This document shows positions 24,329-36,784 of a stretch of DNA of 64,000 nucleotides, piece by piece. Numbering within the stretch: the first letter of the stretch is position 1; each line of letters starts with the position of its first letter. The notes beneath the pieces are model-generated. The model made no database searches. It was not told the origin of the DNA and saw only the letters and a program-made list of their open reading frames with translations. This DNA comes from Homalodisca vitripennis (Eukaryota; Arthropoda; Insecta; Hemiptera; Cicadellidae): contig NC_060209.1 in the NCBI RefSeq assembly GCF_021130785.1, forward strand, positions 25,799,501 through 25,863,500. The letters run 5' to 3'. The position numbers and the translations under genes were made by a program.

Positions 24329-26243
24329 CAGGGTGTACATAAAGTCCTGCACTGGTATAATATTTTCTAAACGATAAACAGATAAATGAACAAGATTTGG
24401 TACATCAATACTACACCTAAAAATCTACTTTTTGAAGGAACTATCAGTTTTCTGTAATATCATGGGGGACGTCCCGCAAGGAGTCGGAAGGAAATCTTAA
24501 ACAGGAGCATAGGTCAATATGCACATCATTTTAAAGGGCTTATCTAGCAGAGTTTAATGCCGCAAACCGCACTCAAAAAGATTGATCCAGTACAAAATGG
24601 CGGCTGTTCAAAGGTTTTACTTGGTTACATTTCATTAGTAGCCATAACCCCGGTAAAGCAAAACTGCAACCAAACGAATACTGCAGATAAATACTACATT
24701 ATGATTGTCAGTTGTACAGAAGTGAATTATGACGTAGGTTATCCTCAAGGGTTACAAATTTGGTCCTAATATATTGTGTAACAGTGTTTAAATAGGCTCT
24801 TACGTCAATGCCGTAGTGTGGGGGTGCTCCGTCCCTGTTGAAACCAGATATTCTGGTAATGTTCTCCAAACATGTTTCGAAGTGCTGGTGTAATTTCATT
24901 TTCTAGCAAACGTTAATATGATATTGCACTTAAATTTCCTTCAATAAAGAAAGGACCTACCAACTGGGTACCTATCACACCAAGCCAGACATTCACCTTT
25001 AGTGAATACTGCGTATGTGCTTCCCGCATCCAGTGGAGGGTATTTCGCTACTCTAGTACGTAACGGCAATTGTGCCTGTTTACACTTCCATTCAGCATAA
25101 ATGAACAATCGTCTGAAAACACAATATTGTTTGCATCAATTTCGTTGCAATCTATTTTGGCCATCATAGTTTCACAAAATTCTATACGTCCGATCGAAAT
25201 CAACTTCGTTGAGTTCGTGCACCAAATGAACTTTATAAGGCTTTAAAATTAGACCCTTTCAGAATCTTTTTAACAGACGTAACAGAGGATGTCATGAGTT
25301 TGTGTTGCTGAGCGTAGGGACTCTTGCGTATTCTCAATAAAATGAGTGCAATACATCTAAAGAGTTGCCTTCAGTTGTCGCAGTAGCGGGTCTTCCTGTC
25401 CTATGACGATCGGAAACACTTCCTGTTTCCATAAAGCGGTTGAAACAGTTGTCCCTACAGTTGTTCTAGAAATTGGCTGCCTCTCGTGAAAGTAGTCATG
25501 AAATAAATGGCATGCTTCCTCTGTGTGATCGTCCGTTGTTTCCCCAACCAACCATCATAAGAAGTGTTATACGTTCACGTTCGTCAAGCAACATAGTGTA
25601 GTTGAAGAACTACAAGCAATACGACAAACTCTTTTGTACTAAAGTGCACTGATAGAAAGGTTGGACAGCACTACTAAAACAAGAAAACTAGAATAGCCTA
25701 CTATGAATAGACTGGCTAATTGGAAAGTCCAAACTGCGACCCAAAGATAAGAGCTTTTTAATTGTTACTGTTATCAGGTTTTCCCCGTTATCAATATATT
25801 AGGACCATATTTGTACCCCTTGAGGATAACCTACGTCATTAATTCACTTTCTGTACAACTGACAATCATAATGTAGTATTTATCTGCAGTATTCGTTTGG
25901 TTGCAGTTTTGCTTTACCGGGGTTATAGCTACTAATGAAATGTAACCAAGTAAAACCTTTGAAACAGCCGCCATTTTGTACTGGATCAATCTTTTTGAGT
26001 GCGGTTTGCGGCATTAAACTCTGCTAGATAAGCCCTTTAAAATGATGTGCATATTTGACCTATGCTCCTATTTAAGATTTCCTTCCGACTCCTTGCGGGA
26101 CGTCCCCATGATATTAAACAGAAAACTGATAGTTCCTTCAAAAAGTAGATTTTTAGGTGTAGTATTGATGTACCAAATCTTGTTCATTTATCTGTTATCG
26201 TTTAGAAAATATTATACCAGTGCAGGACTTTATGTACACCCTG
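24329..26243 (-). mobile_element. Mariner-type DNA transposon with about 445-bp terminal inverted repeats
   Basis: The 1915-bp element starts CAGGGTGTACATAAAGTCCT and ends in the exact inverse, flanked by TA (24327-24328 and 26244-26245). The arms run roughly 24329-24776 and 25795-26243 and are about 90% or more identical by eye, far longer than the about 30-bp ends of classical mariners. Between them a broken transposase lies on the minus strand. Very long arms make it foldback-like. The related non-autonomous copy at 3982-4894 shares end structure and part of the arm sequence. Confidence 0.9.
24770..25594 (-). pseudogene. Mariner-type transposase, frameshifted and C-terminally truncated
   Basis: Starting at ATG 25594 the frames give MLLDERERITLLMM and, after a shift, GETTDDHTEEACHLFHDYFH and ERQPISRTTVGTTV (helix-turn-helix region). 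Further on come HLVHELNEVDFDR, IVFSDDCSFMLNGSVNRHNC (first catalytic Asp in FSD), VNVWLGVIGTQLVGPFFIEG and WFQQ, then in another frame DGAPPHYGIDVRAYL (second catalytic Asp). The third part of the triad (a PDLTPLDFFLWG-like block) is absent, because the frame runs straight into the left inverted repeat at about 24776. Several frameshifts and stops are present. It would cut and paste DNA at TA sites if intact, but this copy cannot. Confidence 0.85.
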
Positions 26244-26249
26244 TATAAA

Positions 26250-26460
26250 CTTTCTTTGATCTTGAAAAAGTCTCAAAATGACTCAAACAATGCTGGAACA
26301 ACCAATTGGCAGCGAGCATGATAACGAATGATGAACGCCGTCCTTACTGACATGTTTAACAAAGGAAATCTGAAATCTTCAGTCGTTTCTTCAATTTTTT
26401 AAGTGCTCCAAGTTGCAAAGGTGTATGTGTGTACACATACTGAATAGTATCCACAAAAGT
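26250..26460. other. Sequence without recognised feature
   Basis: Nothing supported. Confidence 0.4.
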
Positions 26461-26464
26461 GCCA

Positions 26465-26615
26465 TCAGTATTCATTCCAAACAATTGGCTGAGCGTCTGC
26501 GAAGTCTAACACTTAGTAAAGGGGAAATTTCTCTTCTGTTTGTCCGCAGGATATCTTGAGAGCGAATTAAGATATCGACTTTAAATTTGCCTGACATTTA
26601 AGTTTTACATAGAAA
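26465..26615 (+). repeat. Dispersed repeat, GGCTGAGCG family, well preserved
   Basis: ttggctgagcgtctgcgaag, then ttctcttctgtttgtccgca and ggatatcttgagagcgaatt, then ctttaaatttgcctgacatt. This copy shows the full order of blocks used to define the family. Confidence 0.6.
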
Positions 26616-26728
26616 ATCGAATTCTATGACGGTACGTATCCTCCATGGGATACGACTCATTCCATCCTAAGCTATGCCCGTTACACAACACGTAGTCTGG
26701 TACTTTGTTCTGTGGAAAAAAATAAAAT

Positions 26729-26829
26729 CCCCACCCCCCCCCCCCCCCACCCCCCCCCCCCCCCACCCCCCCCCCCCCCCACCCCCCCCCCCCCCCACCC
26801 CCCCCCCCCCCCACCCCCCCCCCCCCCAA
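26729..26829. repeat. C15A minisatellite, exact 16-bp period
   Basis: Runs of 15 C separated by single A at 26733, 26749, 26765, 26781, 26797 and 26813, a perfect 16-bp period. The complementary strand is a series of G15 runs, which should form G-quadruplexes, and the C strand i-motifs. Copy number and run length are the kind of thing assemblies get wrong. Confidence 0.9.
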
Positions 26830-26834
26830 CAACC

Positions 26835-28715
26835 AAATATTTAAATTGGTTTCCCAACAAACATTGAAAATATTTCATCGTTTGAGTCTTTCGCATTTTA
26901 AGTTTAGAAAAACGGAACGAGCACGTAGAATTTTCCTCGAGAGAAAGAACAAACATTTTAACATTTTAATTTTATAATGTTTTCTTAAAGTGTGCTCTAA
27001 AGTGAAGAAAACTTTTATGGAGCAAGATAATTTTTTTCAGTTTTATCGTAGTGGATTACATGTGATGCTTCATTTATCTTTATATTTTTCTGCAGGATCA
27101 ATAGTAGGATTCCTGAAAGTATTTAACTTGATTTATCGGCCATAGAGGGATAGATAATTGTCTCCTCAGGGAACCTGAGCACGATAAATTCCAAACGTTC
27201 ATCGCTCACCTCCTTCGTATGGATCAACTTGTCTGATGTTGTATTATATGAAAATAACTTCGTAACCTTGGAACTTTGATGCACTATGCCTTCGTTTTTT
27301 AAAAATTTGTCAACATCTGCATTTGGCTCTTTGAACTTTGACTCTCGGCATCTTCATGTACTTCAGCAATATGTTAAAAATAACAGAATCGACCAACTAA
27401 ATATATAGAGTTTTCTTTTTACAAACGAATTCATCAGTCAATTAACTTGTTCGTATCTTTTAGAAGTTCATATTTTGATGAGAAACTTCCCTTAGAATGA
27501 CCCTTTCAAGTGGCCCTATTGCCCGAAAACGAAACTTGATAATTTTAAAAAATATAACATACTTATTTAGTACTTGCATACTCATTCAACTGTCGTCTCT
27601 ACTTATACTCACGTCTGATATATAAAGTAAAAACATGCATTTTCATCATATGGAACACTAAAACCATCTCTGGTACTGAACGTTGGTTCGGTTACAGGTG
27701 TTGGCAGCTTTAAATTCTAGATTTGATGACGTTACAAAGTATTCGCATTTAAAAATCATTTATTAAAACTTCACTCAAAGTCCATTAAATCAGCTTCCTG
27801 GCATGGCGTAAGAAGTTATTGCGCTAAACTCACACAATGCTAAAAGTTTAGAAATACCAATTATTCCTGAACTTAACTGAGAAATAATCTCTAGAGAATT
27901 GGAATAATAAAGAATGAGAAGTGGAAGGGAAGCATTGCGGTAAATATGTTTAAAAGAACTTATCTTCCTATCTAATTGAGTAGCCATGTGAGAAAGTGGT
28001 TTAGGGACATTCTGTATAAGTTTTAAATGTACTTAATATACTTGCAATATACGCATATATCTACGCAGAAACATATCAACGTTTAAAATGCAACACAAGA
28101 ATTTATTATGCAACGTGTTTCAATAAAACAATAGCAGTGTATAAATTTTATGCAGGACAGATGTTATTCGTTAATATTTTTTAATTAAAATACTTATATT
28201 TAAAACGATGTCAACAGACAAAGAGTTGAAAATAACTTATAAAATGCTAATTAGGAATGCTAATTACATCTAATGACATTTTGTGTATTTCACTTCAGAC
28301 TTCATAATCTGTATAAAACAAGCATAGTGAAAACTACCATTAACCTGGATCAGTTATTGCAATCTCAAATGCAATTTTATAGAGTATAAGCTTAGTAGTA
28401 TAACGCTCGCGCAGATTTAAAGTACCGTTATAAAGAGACAAGATGAAGTCGACGTTTAATATCAGAATAAAGTGGTTTACTTTGATGCTCATCACACTTC
28501 ACTGTACACAACAATGAATAATGATTTATTTCCATCATTAAAACACACTCATACACAAACACATACATACATATAAAAAACAAACAAAAAATACTAAGGA
28601 AATAACTGGCCAAATTTAAAATTATGTTGGCTAGTAGTAACTAATAAAACTTAAAGTTTATTGCCTGAGTTCAGGGCTACAGATATTTACAAATGAACCG
28701 CCCACTGTGAATTTT
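26835..28715. other. AT-rich sequence, nothing recognised
   Basis: No supported gene or repeat. Confidence 0.5.
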
Positions 28716-28719
28716 TTAT

Positions 28720-28890
28720 AAAATAAAACATCTTACAATATGTGTAAAAAATTAAATATAAAACTTATAGATATATGCAGTTTATTTTTAAACTTAAAAT
28801 ATAAAATAAAATAAAATATAAAATTTAAAAAATATCACAATTAAAAAACTATAATAAAACATTACATATAAAAGATACGAGTAAAAAATA
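28720..28890. repeat. A-rich low-complexity (taaaat/aaaata) tract
   Basis: Irregular repeats of aaaata and aaaatt words over about 170 bp. Confidence 0.7.
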
Positions 28891-28894
28891 TAAA

Positions 28895-29535
28895 CTGTTG
28901 TCCAGGAAAACTTTACGCTATTAGTGTAAAAACAAAAAGGTTGAAAAATTACGCCAAAATTATACTAAAAGATTCATTCCTCTAAATGTTTGTTAATATT
29001 AGAAATCATCCAAAGAATTTAAAGGAAAAATACAACAGTTGTTGCTTTACAACAGAAGTTTTGAACATTATTTTATATTAATTGAGAGTTTATTAAAACA
29101 TAAGGAACTACTGTACATGAAACATTGCTTAAATATTGATTTTTGTACTTATGGAGTTCTAAATATTGTATGCTTTGTGTTTCTTGTCGCATAACGCAAA
29201 ATTTTTAGTACCTGTATTTCCACTCCAGATATAAAATAACCTTAAATATGTGTAAGTATAAAGTTGATGACTAGGTAAAACTTCTTTAAATGTTTTAAAC
29301 AGAGGATAGGAACTATCTCTTATGACTAGAAGGGCTTTTGAAATTGCATAGCCTATCTGCACGAAGCCATAAAAACTAATTAGCCACTTAGTTTAGATGG
29401 CGAGAGCAAATTTACGTATTATAAGCTCACAAACTGGTTATTGGTCTTAGCATTTTCGTGAATCTTTTAGTTGAAGTTGAGAGAAATTAAGATTATTTTA
29501 TGGAGTAAAATTTAAAGTATTCGCAAATTGTAAAA
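28895..29535. other. AT-rich sequence, nothing recognised
   Basis: No supported feature. Confidence 0.5.
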
Positions 29536-29540
29536 GGATC

Positions 29541-29574
29541 CATTAATACGATATATATGCATATCGTATTAATG
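29541..29574. repeat. Perfect palindrome, 14-bp arms
   Basis: CATTAATACGATAT and its exact inverse flank ATATGC. It sits just upstream of the 29.6-kb satellite. Confidence 0.85.
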
Positions 29575-29589
29575 CATTAATGCAAGTGC

Positions 29590-30681
29590 AATACATTGGC
29601 ACTATACTTCGTAACGCTGCCCGTGTTTCTGAGAAACAATTAAACACACTATTTCCGTATCTACCCTGATAAGCAATGTTACACGATGTACGTAATATGC
29701 ATCTATAGCTGTGCAATATATTATCTGGAGACTATATTTATAAAGGTTTTACAAGATACATTTATTACATTGGCAAACTCCACTTCATATATTTTCTGAG
29801 AAACAATTAAACACACTATTTCCGTATCTACCTGATAAGCAATGTTACACGATGTACGTAATATGCATCTATAGCTGTGCAATATATTATCTGGAGATAT
29901 ATTTATAAAGGTTTACAAGATACATTTATTACATGTTGCACTCCATTTCATAATTTTTCTGAGAAAACAATTAAACACACTATTTCCGTATCTACTGATA
30001 AGCAATGTTTCACGATGTACGTAATTATGCATTCTATAGCTGTGCAATATATATTATCAGGAGATTGATATTTATAAAGGTTTACAAGATACATTTATTA
30101 CATATTGGCACTCCACTTCATAATTTTCTGAGAAACAATTAAAACACACTATTTCCGTATCTACCTGATAAGCAAATGTTACACGATGTACGTAGTATGC
30201 ATCTATAGCTGTGCAATATATACTTATCTGGAGATATATTTATAAAGGTTTACAAGATTACATTTATTACATTGGCACTCCACTTCATAATTTTCTGAGA
30301 AACAATTAAACACACTATTTCCGTATCTACCTGATAAGCAATGTTACACGATGTACGTAATATGCATCTATAGCTGTGCAATATATTATCTGGAGATATA
30401 TTTATAAAGGTTTACAAGATACATTTATTACATTGGCACTCCACTTCATAATTTTCTGGGAAACAATTAAACACACTATTTCCGTATCTACCTGATAAGC
30501 AATGTTACACGATGTACGTAATATGCATCTATAGCTGTGCAATATATTATCTGGAGATATATTTATAAAGGTTTACAAGATACATTTATTACATTGGCAC
30601 TCCACTTCATAATTTTCTGGGAAACAATTAAACACACTATTTCCGTATCTACCTGATAAACAATGTTACACGATGTACGAA

Positions 30682-30685
<4 letters not shown>
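29590..30685. repeat. Satellite array, unit 161-169 bp, seven copies
   Basis: The marker gagaaacaattaaacacact starts at about 29631, 29798, 29961, 30130, 30297, 30458 and 30619. The last intervals are exactly 161 bp, the earlier ones 163-169 bp because of scattered single-base insertions, many of them in homopolymers. The seventh unit breaks off in cgatgtacgaaatatg directly into a TA microsatellite. Non-coding. Confidence 0.95.

Positions 30686-30686
<1 letters not shown>

Positions 30687-30739
<53 letters not shown>
30687..30739. repeat. (TA)n microsatellite
   Basis: About 26 TA units ending the satellite array. Confidence 0.95.
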
Positions 30740-30742
<3 letters not shown>

Positions 30743-30895
30743 GTTGTGTAATGGCGTTAAAACTTGAGTATATAACTGATTTAACGTGCGTCTATTATAA
30801 TTACACATGTGGAAACGACGTGCACTTAAATATTCAGTCAGAAGCTATTCATTGGTAAACGGCGTTTTAGCTTTAATCCAGATTGCACTTCATTA
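30740..30895 (+). repeat. Dispersed repeat, partner of 45293-45420
   Basis: Contains cattggtaaacggcgtttta followed by gctttaatccagatt, present in inverse orientation at 45.3 kb. The 5' part (acgtgcgtct, gtggaaacgacgtgcactta) also aligns. Confidence 0.65.
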
Positions 30896-30899
30896 ATAT

Positions 30900-33355
30900 A
30901 GTACTATGCCCAAGTAATTTCACTCCACATTTGTGTAACAATTTGAACTAATGCTTTATAATTTTCACACCATGCTATCTTCACCAAAAACAATTTTTTA
31001 CTTAATGAAAACGGGTCATCTTACCCTGAACTCTATGAGAAAAGCTGGATAATTAGTTATGGTTTATGTTGAAATTTTCAATAAACCCATGTAATTATTT
31101 TAAAAAGTGATGTCATAGTCCTCTGTTGCTATGTTTGCTATGAATTCTGCATTATATTTGTATTACGTGAAAGTTTAGAAAATGAGATTAAAAGGATGAT
31201 CTTCATGATCAGTGCCCTGTGGACCTGAACAGCTACAGTTCACCGAGTATTGGCCATTCTGTGGAAAAGTTAGATGGTATATCCGACAATACATGGCAAC
31301 AGTTATGATTCATTAGTCAAATATTTTGATAAGTATAACACGAGGTAAATCCCTCTTAATGCTAGCGGTGTTTATATCAATACATAACCTCTGTGTCATC
31401 ACTGACCTGTGATATTGAAATAAACATTAAATATTGTGCATTACAGTTATTCGTAATGCACACAATCCATGTTTGTAAGTTGAATTGAGGGCCCTGTTTT
31501 ACTGCATTTAATCCTCAATAATAGCTTAGTCTCTAGACAGGCACACACATATGTGTACGCATCAATGTATATTTTCGTAAAACAAGCTTTTTAAGCCAAA
31601 TTCCAATATTTAAACGATTTATTGAATTTTATTCATTGTACTTATGTCTACGTTTGGGTTTGATGTAAATAGTTCACATCCTTTACGCTCTAGAGTGTAA
31701 ATATACGAAATTGCAGACAAATTGAAATCAATAAGATGAGTTACAACTGCTGAGCCAAAGAGATACAATGATATAAAGTGTTCGTAAAAACAAGCAATCT
31801 GGCAAGACGTCAGCAGTTAGTAAATAGCTCGCTAGGGAGAGCTATAGTCGTCCGCTAAATAAGTCATAAACCGTCTTCTTTCTCGTTCTCTTATGATAAT
31901 TTTGACCTCACTTTTATGTACCCTATTAAGACGCCTATCTATCACGATAAAGAGTTGCAAAAATAATATGTTTTCTCAAAAAATTGTTTGAATAGTTCAA
32001 AGTTCCTTAACCTCAGTAATTTCTGGTCACGGCGTTATTAACTCTTTGTAATGTTCTGTTGATCTTAGATGATAACAAGACTGCGTTGATCCTTTATACA
32101 TATTTTGTCTTATATTTTCCTATAATGACATCTGCATCATAAGCAAAAATTAGGAAATTAAAGAGTTTATAATGATTACTGATATTGGTTCGTTGAACCG
32201 ATACTCGTAGGATCATGAGATAATTCTATATATATCGAAAATTATGTAGAATACCTATTACTTAATATTTTATAAAATAAAATAATCATACATTGAAATA
32301 TAAAAAATTAATTTCAATCGTTTAAGATGGTCTAATAATAGTAATAACATTCATTATTGCAGGATACAATTTATAATAGTTATATTGAATGATTCATTAA
32401 AAAACGCCATTTTAAAGTGACGCCCTAAAAATAATAACTGGTAAAATATAATTACAAATACATAAATAAATATAAATTAAAGATTAATTTAAAAAAATGT
32501 CACCTGTTGTCGATAGAGATCGACATCAGACTTCCTTTGGATATCATAACGGGAGTTATAAAACATTATTCGTTAATTGTTATTAAAAACTCTTACAGCG
32601 GCCAATTGCAAAATCGTCAACTGAGCAAAATCTTTTGACTCTAGAAAGTTTTTTAATGAAAGTTTAAATTTTTTGGGACATTAATACCTCAGATCTTATC
32701 AGGGAGCTTATTGATTAGCCTTACATCAAATTGAGATAACAAGCTTTCAAAAGTAGTAGCGATAAGTAATTGAATATTACCATAGCCTTATTAATATTTA
32801 CCAAATTGAGTATGTCAGTATTTTTTTAATACATTTTTTAATGAAATACCCCAAAGATTTAATAAACACCACCAATCACTCGTGGCATTGGTGTTTCCAA
32901 AGTATGAAATTAATTTATGAAAATTCTGTACTGTAGCTGTACATCCACAATTGGTGCAGGTGTGAATTTATAGTACGTTATATACATCATACAGTTTGTC
33001 AATCTAACGTTGTAGCTCCTACAAAACAAGATAGGATTACGCCAGAATATAACTTGCATAACGTGCTTCGCTGATTTAAAAACTAGGGGTGTCTCATTGG
33101 AAGACGTGTACCATTATAAAATATCGATCTAGTTCATGTACAAATATAAATAAATTCTAAATTTCAAATGTATAGCTAGTTTAGATTTTGAAAGACATAA
33201 GTTTTTAAAGTGACAGACTTAGCTTCAGTTCAAGCAAGTCTCATGGAGGAATTTGGAATATCACTGAACTTAAGATAGGAAGAGCTTAATAACGTAGACA
33301 AGATGTATAATGCAAATTTTTTTATTATTCAATATGTTCTTATTATATCATGAGC
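30900..33355. other. AT-rich sequence, nothing recognised
   Basis: No supported gene, RNA or repeat over about 2.4 kb. Confidence 0.5.
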
Positions 33356-33359
33356 ACAG

Positions 33360-33670
33360 ATAGGCTTTGCTAACGCTCCCCTCGAAGGACTTGCAGTGCC
33401 ATTCTTGCAACTTTATATTTTATATAAAGAAATGAATTTAAATGCAACATTTTAAGTCTATAGTTCAATTTGTTTTCGAGATATCCCAAAGGTTATAAGG
33501 ATCACTAACACAAATCGCAAGTTTCAATCACATTATCTTCCATATTTAAATATAAAGCTTCATGAAAAATTTAAAGTCTAAGATCAATTAGTTATCGTGA
33601 TTATGTGGACAAACAGACAGAAAAGAATTTTTCCAAATCCTCGATATAATTGGCTTCGCTAACGTTAAGG
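33360..33670 (-). repeat. Dispersed repeat, GGCTGAGCG family, one or two diverged copies
   Basis: Partial cores ggctttgctaacgctc at about 33364 and ttggcttcgctaacgtt at about 33651, with a gtggacaaacagacagaaaa stretch between them and a cattttaagtctatagttca segment. Confidence 0.4.
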
Positions 33671-33674
33671 CAAT

Positions 33675-34390
33675 AAGTTAAATAAATTTTGTATACTGTA
33701 ACAGACGACAACAAACAAGAGACATTTTTAAAAACTGATATAACATTTGTAATAGTTGTAACTTTGTGAATTTGTAGAATTATTCATCCATTGTTTAAAT
33801 TATTAGTCAAATCTTTCGTTTTCAAGTCTAACTTATGGAATTATTTGGATTGATTTACATTTAATCATTTAGGATTCTTTCATAACGTGACTGAAAATGT
33901 TTTAACTTTAATATTTATGTTATGTTACAGTTGAATTGCAACACTGCTCTTTGCTTAAATGGAAGAATACAACAAATTCTGTAATTGTCACAGCACCTGT
34001 CTCTCTAAACAACAGAACAATGTGTTTGTTGTTTTACAAAACATACCATAATGGTGGTGGTAACTCAAACAAAGAACGATAACAAAAGCTCGACAACACT
34101 GTCAGTGAGTCGTGTTAGTGTTCCCGTACGTGGCAAAACAAAGGTGGAGGAACAAACACATCATGCCGAATCAAACTTTATATGAAGCCATTTATAAAGG
34201 AATGTGTGTGCATATAAGTAGATATGTATTTTCCAGTTCTAGCACACTCTTGGGACAGTCAGAAAATCAATGTAAAATACTGTTTCAATGTACCTTAAAT
34301 GAATCTTAGAAATCAAGAAGTAAATCTCAATGAAAAAAAACCACCGAATCTATAGTTGTTTTACTGTTAATTGTGGGCTTATAATTTTTA
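33675..34390. other. AT-rich sequence, nothing recognised
   Basis: No supported feature. Confidence 0.4.
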
Positions 34391-34394
34391 ACCT

Positions 34395-34560
34395 TTTTTA
34401 ATGAAAAATCTACTTTGTATCAATGAACTATCTACTAAAAATGATGTAAAATCTGTTTGAAATCAATGTAAAATCTTTTTGGAAGCAATGTATAATCTAT
34501 TACAATAAATTGTAGTGAAATCTACTTAGAATCAATGTAAAATCTATTGCCAATGTTCTC
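34395..34560. repeat. Degenerate short tandem repeat (atcaatgtaaaatct)
   Basis: About five to six loose copies of an approximately 25-30-bp unit centred on caatgtaaaatct. Confidence 0.6.
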
Positions 34561-34678
34561 ATATATGTTTTTGGACGAAATTTAATTTCCACATAGGCAA
34601 GAATTAGTTCTATAATGGTACATGCCCAATCATGGAGTTTTCTTAGCTTTATTGCCCAACATTCAGTAGGCTAAAAAG

Positions 34679-34723
34679 ATTCTCTTTTCTCTCCTGAAGG
34701 ATGTACAGGAGAGAAAAGAGAAT
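34679..34723. repeat. Perfect hairpin, 18-bp arms, 9-nt loop
   Basis: ATTCTCTTTTCTCTCCTG at 34679-34696 and its exact complement at 34706-34723. One arm is all-pyrimidine apart from its ends. No longer fold or terminator-like tail is seen, so it may be a young inverted duplication or a very short hairpin RNA source. Confidence 0.8.
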
Positions 34724-34724
34724 T

Positions 34725-36180
34725 GTTTGCTGAATATTGTTTTATCTCTATATCTGTCCGCAGGGCAGCTCGATAATTAAATAAGTTATATATTTGTACT
34801 CTTGCAGCAATCTCGTCGCACCTCAACCTTGCAATATTAATATAGTATTTTTAACCGTATATTACTATTTTGTTTTATTAAGACAAACTTTTGCAATCTT
34901 ACGCATTTTTAAGTAACACACTCATTAATACTCATTACAACTGCGGCCAATTTTTATGTAGATTAATGAGTTATTAAATAAGCCTATTATTAATTATCGT
35001 AACAGCAATAAAATATTAAGATAAAGTTTTCGCTAAGAAACATTTCAGGTTCTTTGTTAAGATTATTAATTTTGTAGTTATATTATTATTGATGATTCTA
35101 GGCTATAAGGCTTTAGGTACACGGTTAGGAAGTCTTTTATCTGTAGGATTTTCTCAAGATAAAAACTAAATTTAATTAACTGACGTAATTATTTTTATTT
35201 ATATCAATTCTTTGTCGAAAAACACAATCATGGCGATAAAACCGATTTGGCAAGTAAATACAATTATGTATAAGTCGATTATTTTATTTGTAATATTTAA
35301 CACACATTATTCAGCAATTAACTAGTTTAAAAGCTGTTCTCTCCTACTGCACGCTAATCAAATATGATAATCGGTTCTAATCGATTAAGTGATGACGTAA
35401 ATAGTTAATTAACTTAAAAGATCTGCAATGGTTAGTCATCTATTTTTTACTTCATTTATTTATTTCGAACCACGTCTCTTTCGTGTTTTAATGCTACAAT
35501 ATTCGGATTTCATAAGTACAAGAAAATAAAATATATTAATACTATAAAAATAAAAAATTTTCATTCAAGAGTTATTGAAACAAGTTCGCGACTAATTTTA
35601 ACACCAAGAAAACTGGAAGTCCTATAGCTACACTTTTTTCTTTTATTGCCTAAAGAATTTGTGGCGTTCCTAAAATAGTTTTTCCTGAAGATTGAACGTG
35701 GAATGTGGATGTAACTGTTTTATTACTACTGTACATATTTATTTCTATGGTATACTACAGTGCCAAGATATTCATCATTTAGGTTCTTGAAATATTGAAA
35801 GTGATTTCGGTGCAGTAAAGGTTAATCAACAAGTTGGGGTTTTAATCAACAAAAAGAGTTAATTTGTCAATCTTATAATTTTTAACTGCATGTAAAGGGT
35901 CACATTGCTAATTCCTAGAAGGCGTCTTCTGCGGTATTGAATAATTTGATTTGTGTGAAAGAGGTATATTTACCTTACCATCCATTATAAATTGGGTATA
36001 AGGAGTCATAAAAAGAGCATTATGCACAAACACCTTTGTAGTAATGTACGCAATATTCCTCCCTAAGTAGTAATTAATAAAAACTCAAGGTACTTATATA
36101 AAACTGCTCCGCTCTGTCGTGTAAGATGTTTTCTTAACTAACAAATCGATTCATGTAATAATTTACTGAATGAAATCTTA
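34725..36180. other. AT-rich sequence, nothing recognised
   Basis: No supported gene or repeat. A short tatctgtccgcagggcagct piece at 34752 may be another GGCTGAGCG-family scrap. Confidence 0.5.
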
Positions 36181-36184
36181 TATG

Positions 36185-36770
36185 AGCTTCCAGACAATGC
36201 AGGTGTTAGCTTGCTGATGACAATGTAATCTGTCCACAAACACAGTTCACACTTCCAAACACCAGCACTCAATTTGCTTGTCACGTTCTACAAAAAAAAT
36301 AGCTTCGAGATGATACTCCAGAAATATCAATCATCAGGTTCACTATGCTTGCTGATGACAATGTAATCTGTCAACAAACACAGTTCACACTTTCACACAC
36401 CAGCACTCAACTTGCTTGTCACGTGCTACACTACAAATAGCTTCGAGATGATACTCCAGAAATATCAATCATCAGGTTTACTATGCTTGGTGATGACAAT
36501 GTAATCTGTCCACAAACACAGTTCACACTTTCACACACCAGCACTCAACTTGCTTGTCACGTGCTACACTACAAATAGCTTCGAGATGAACCTCCAGAAC
36601 TATCAATCATCCAGACAATGCAGGTATTAGCTTGCTAATGGCAATGTAATCTGTCAACAAACACAGTTCAAACTTTCACACACCAGCACTCAACTTGCTT
36701 GTCACGTGCTACACTACAAATAGCTTCGAGATGAACCTCCAGAACTATCAATCATCAGGTTAGCTATACC
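36185..36770. repeat. Satellite array, 138-bp unit, four copies
   Basis: Units start at the gatgacaatgtaatctgtc marker near 36216, 36354, 36492 and 36637 (spacing 138, 138, 145). Each ends with tccagaaatatcaatcatca or its variant. The fourth unit repeats the ccagacaatgcaggt(a/g)ttagcttgct flank of the first. A single diverged unit occurs 10 kb away at 47040-47200. Confidence 0.95.
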
Positions 36771-36784
36771 TTTCCATTATAACT

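Noticed and set aside
26605..26956. Glycine-rich open frames on the minus strand
   Set aside because: Produced by translating the C15A minisatellite; not a protein.
29590..30685. Regular repeats considered as a CRISPR array
   Set aside because: Eukaryotic context, units are repeated in full with no unique spacers.
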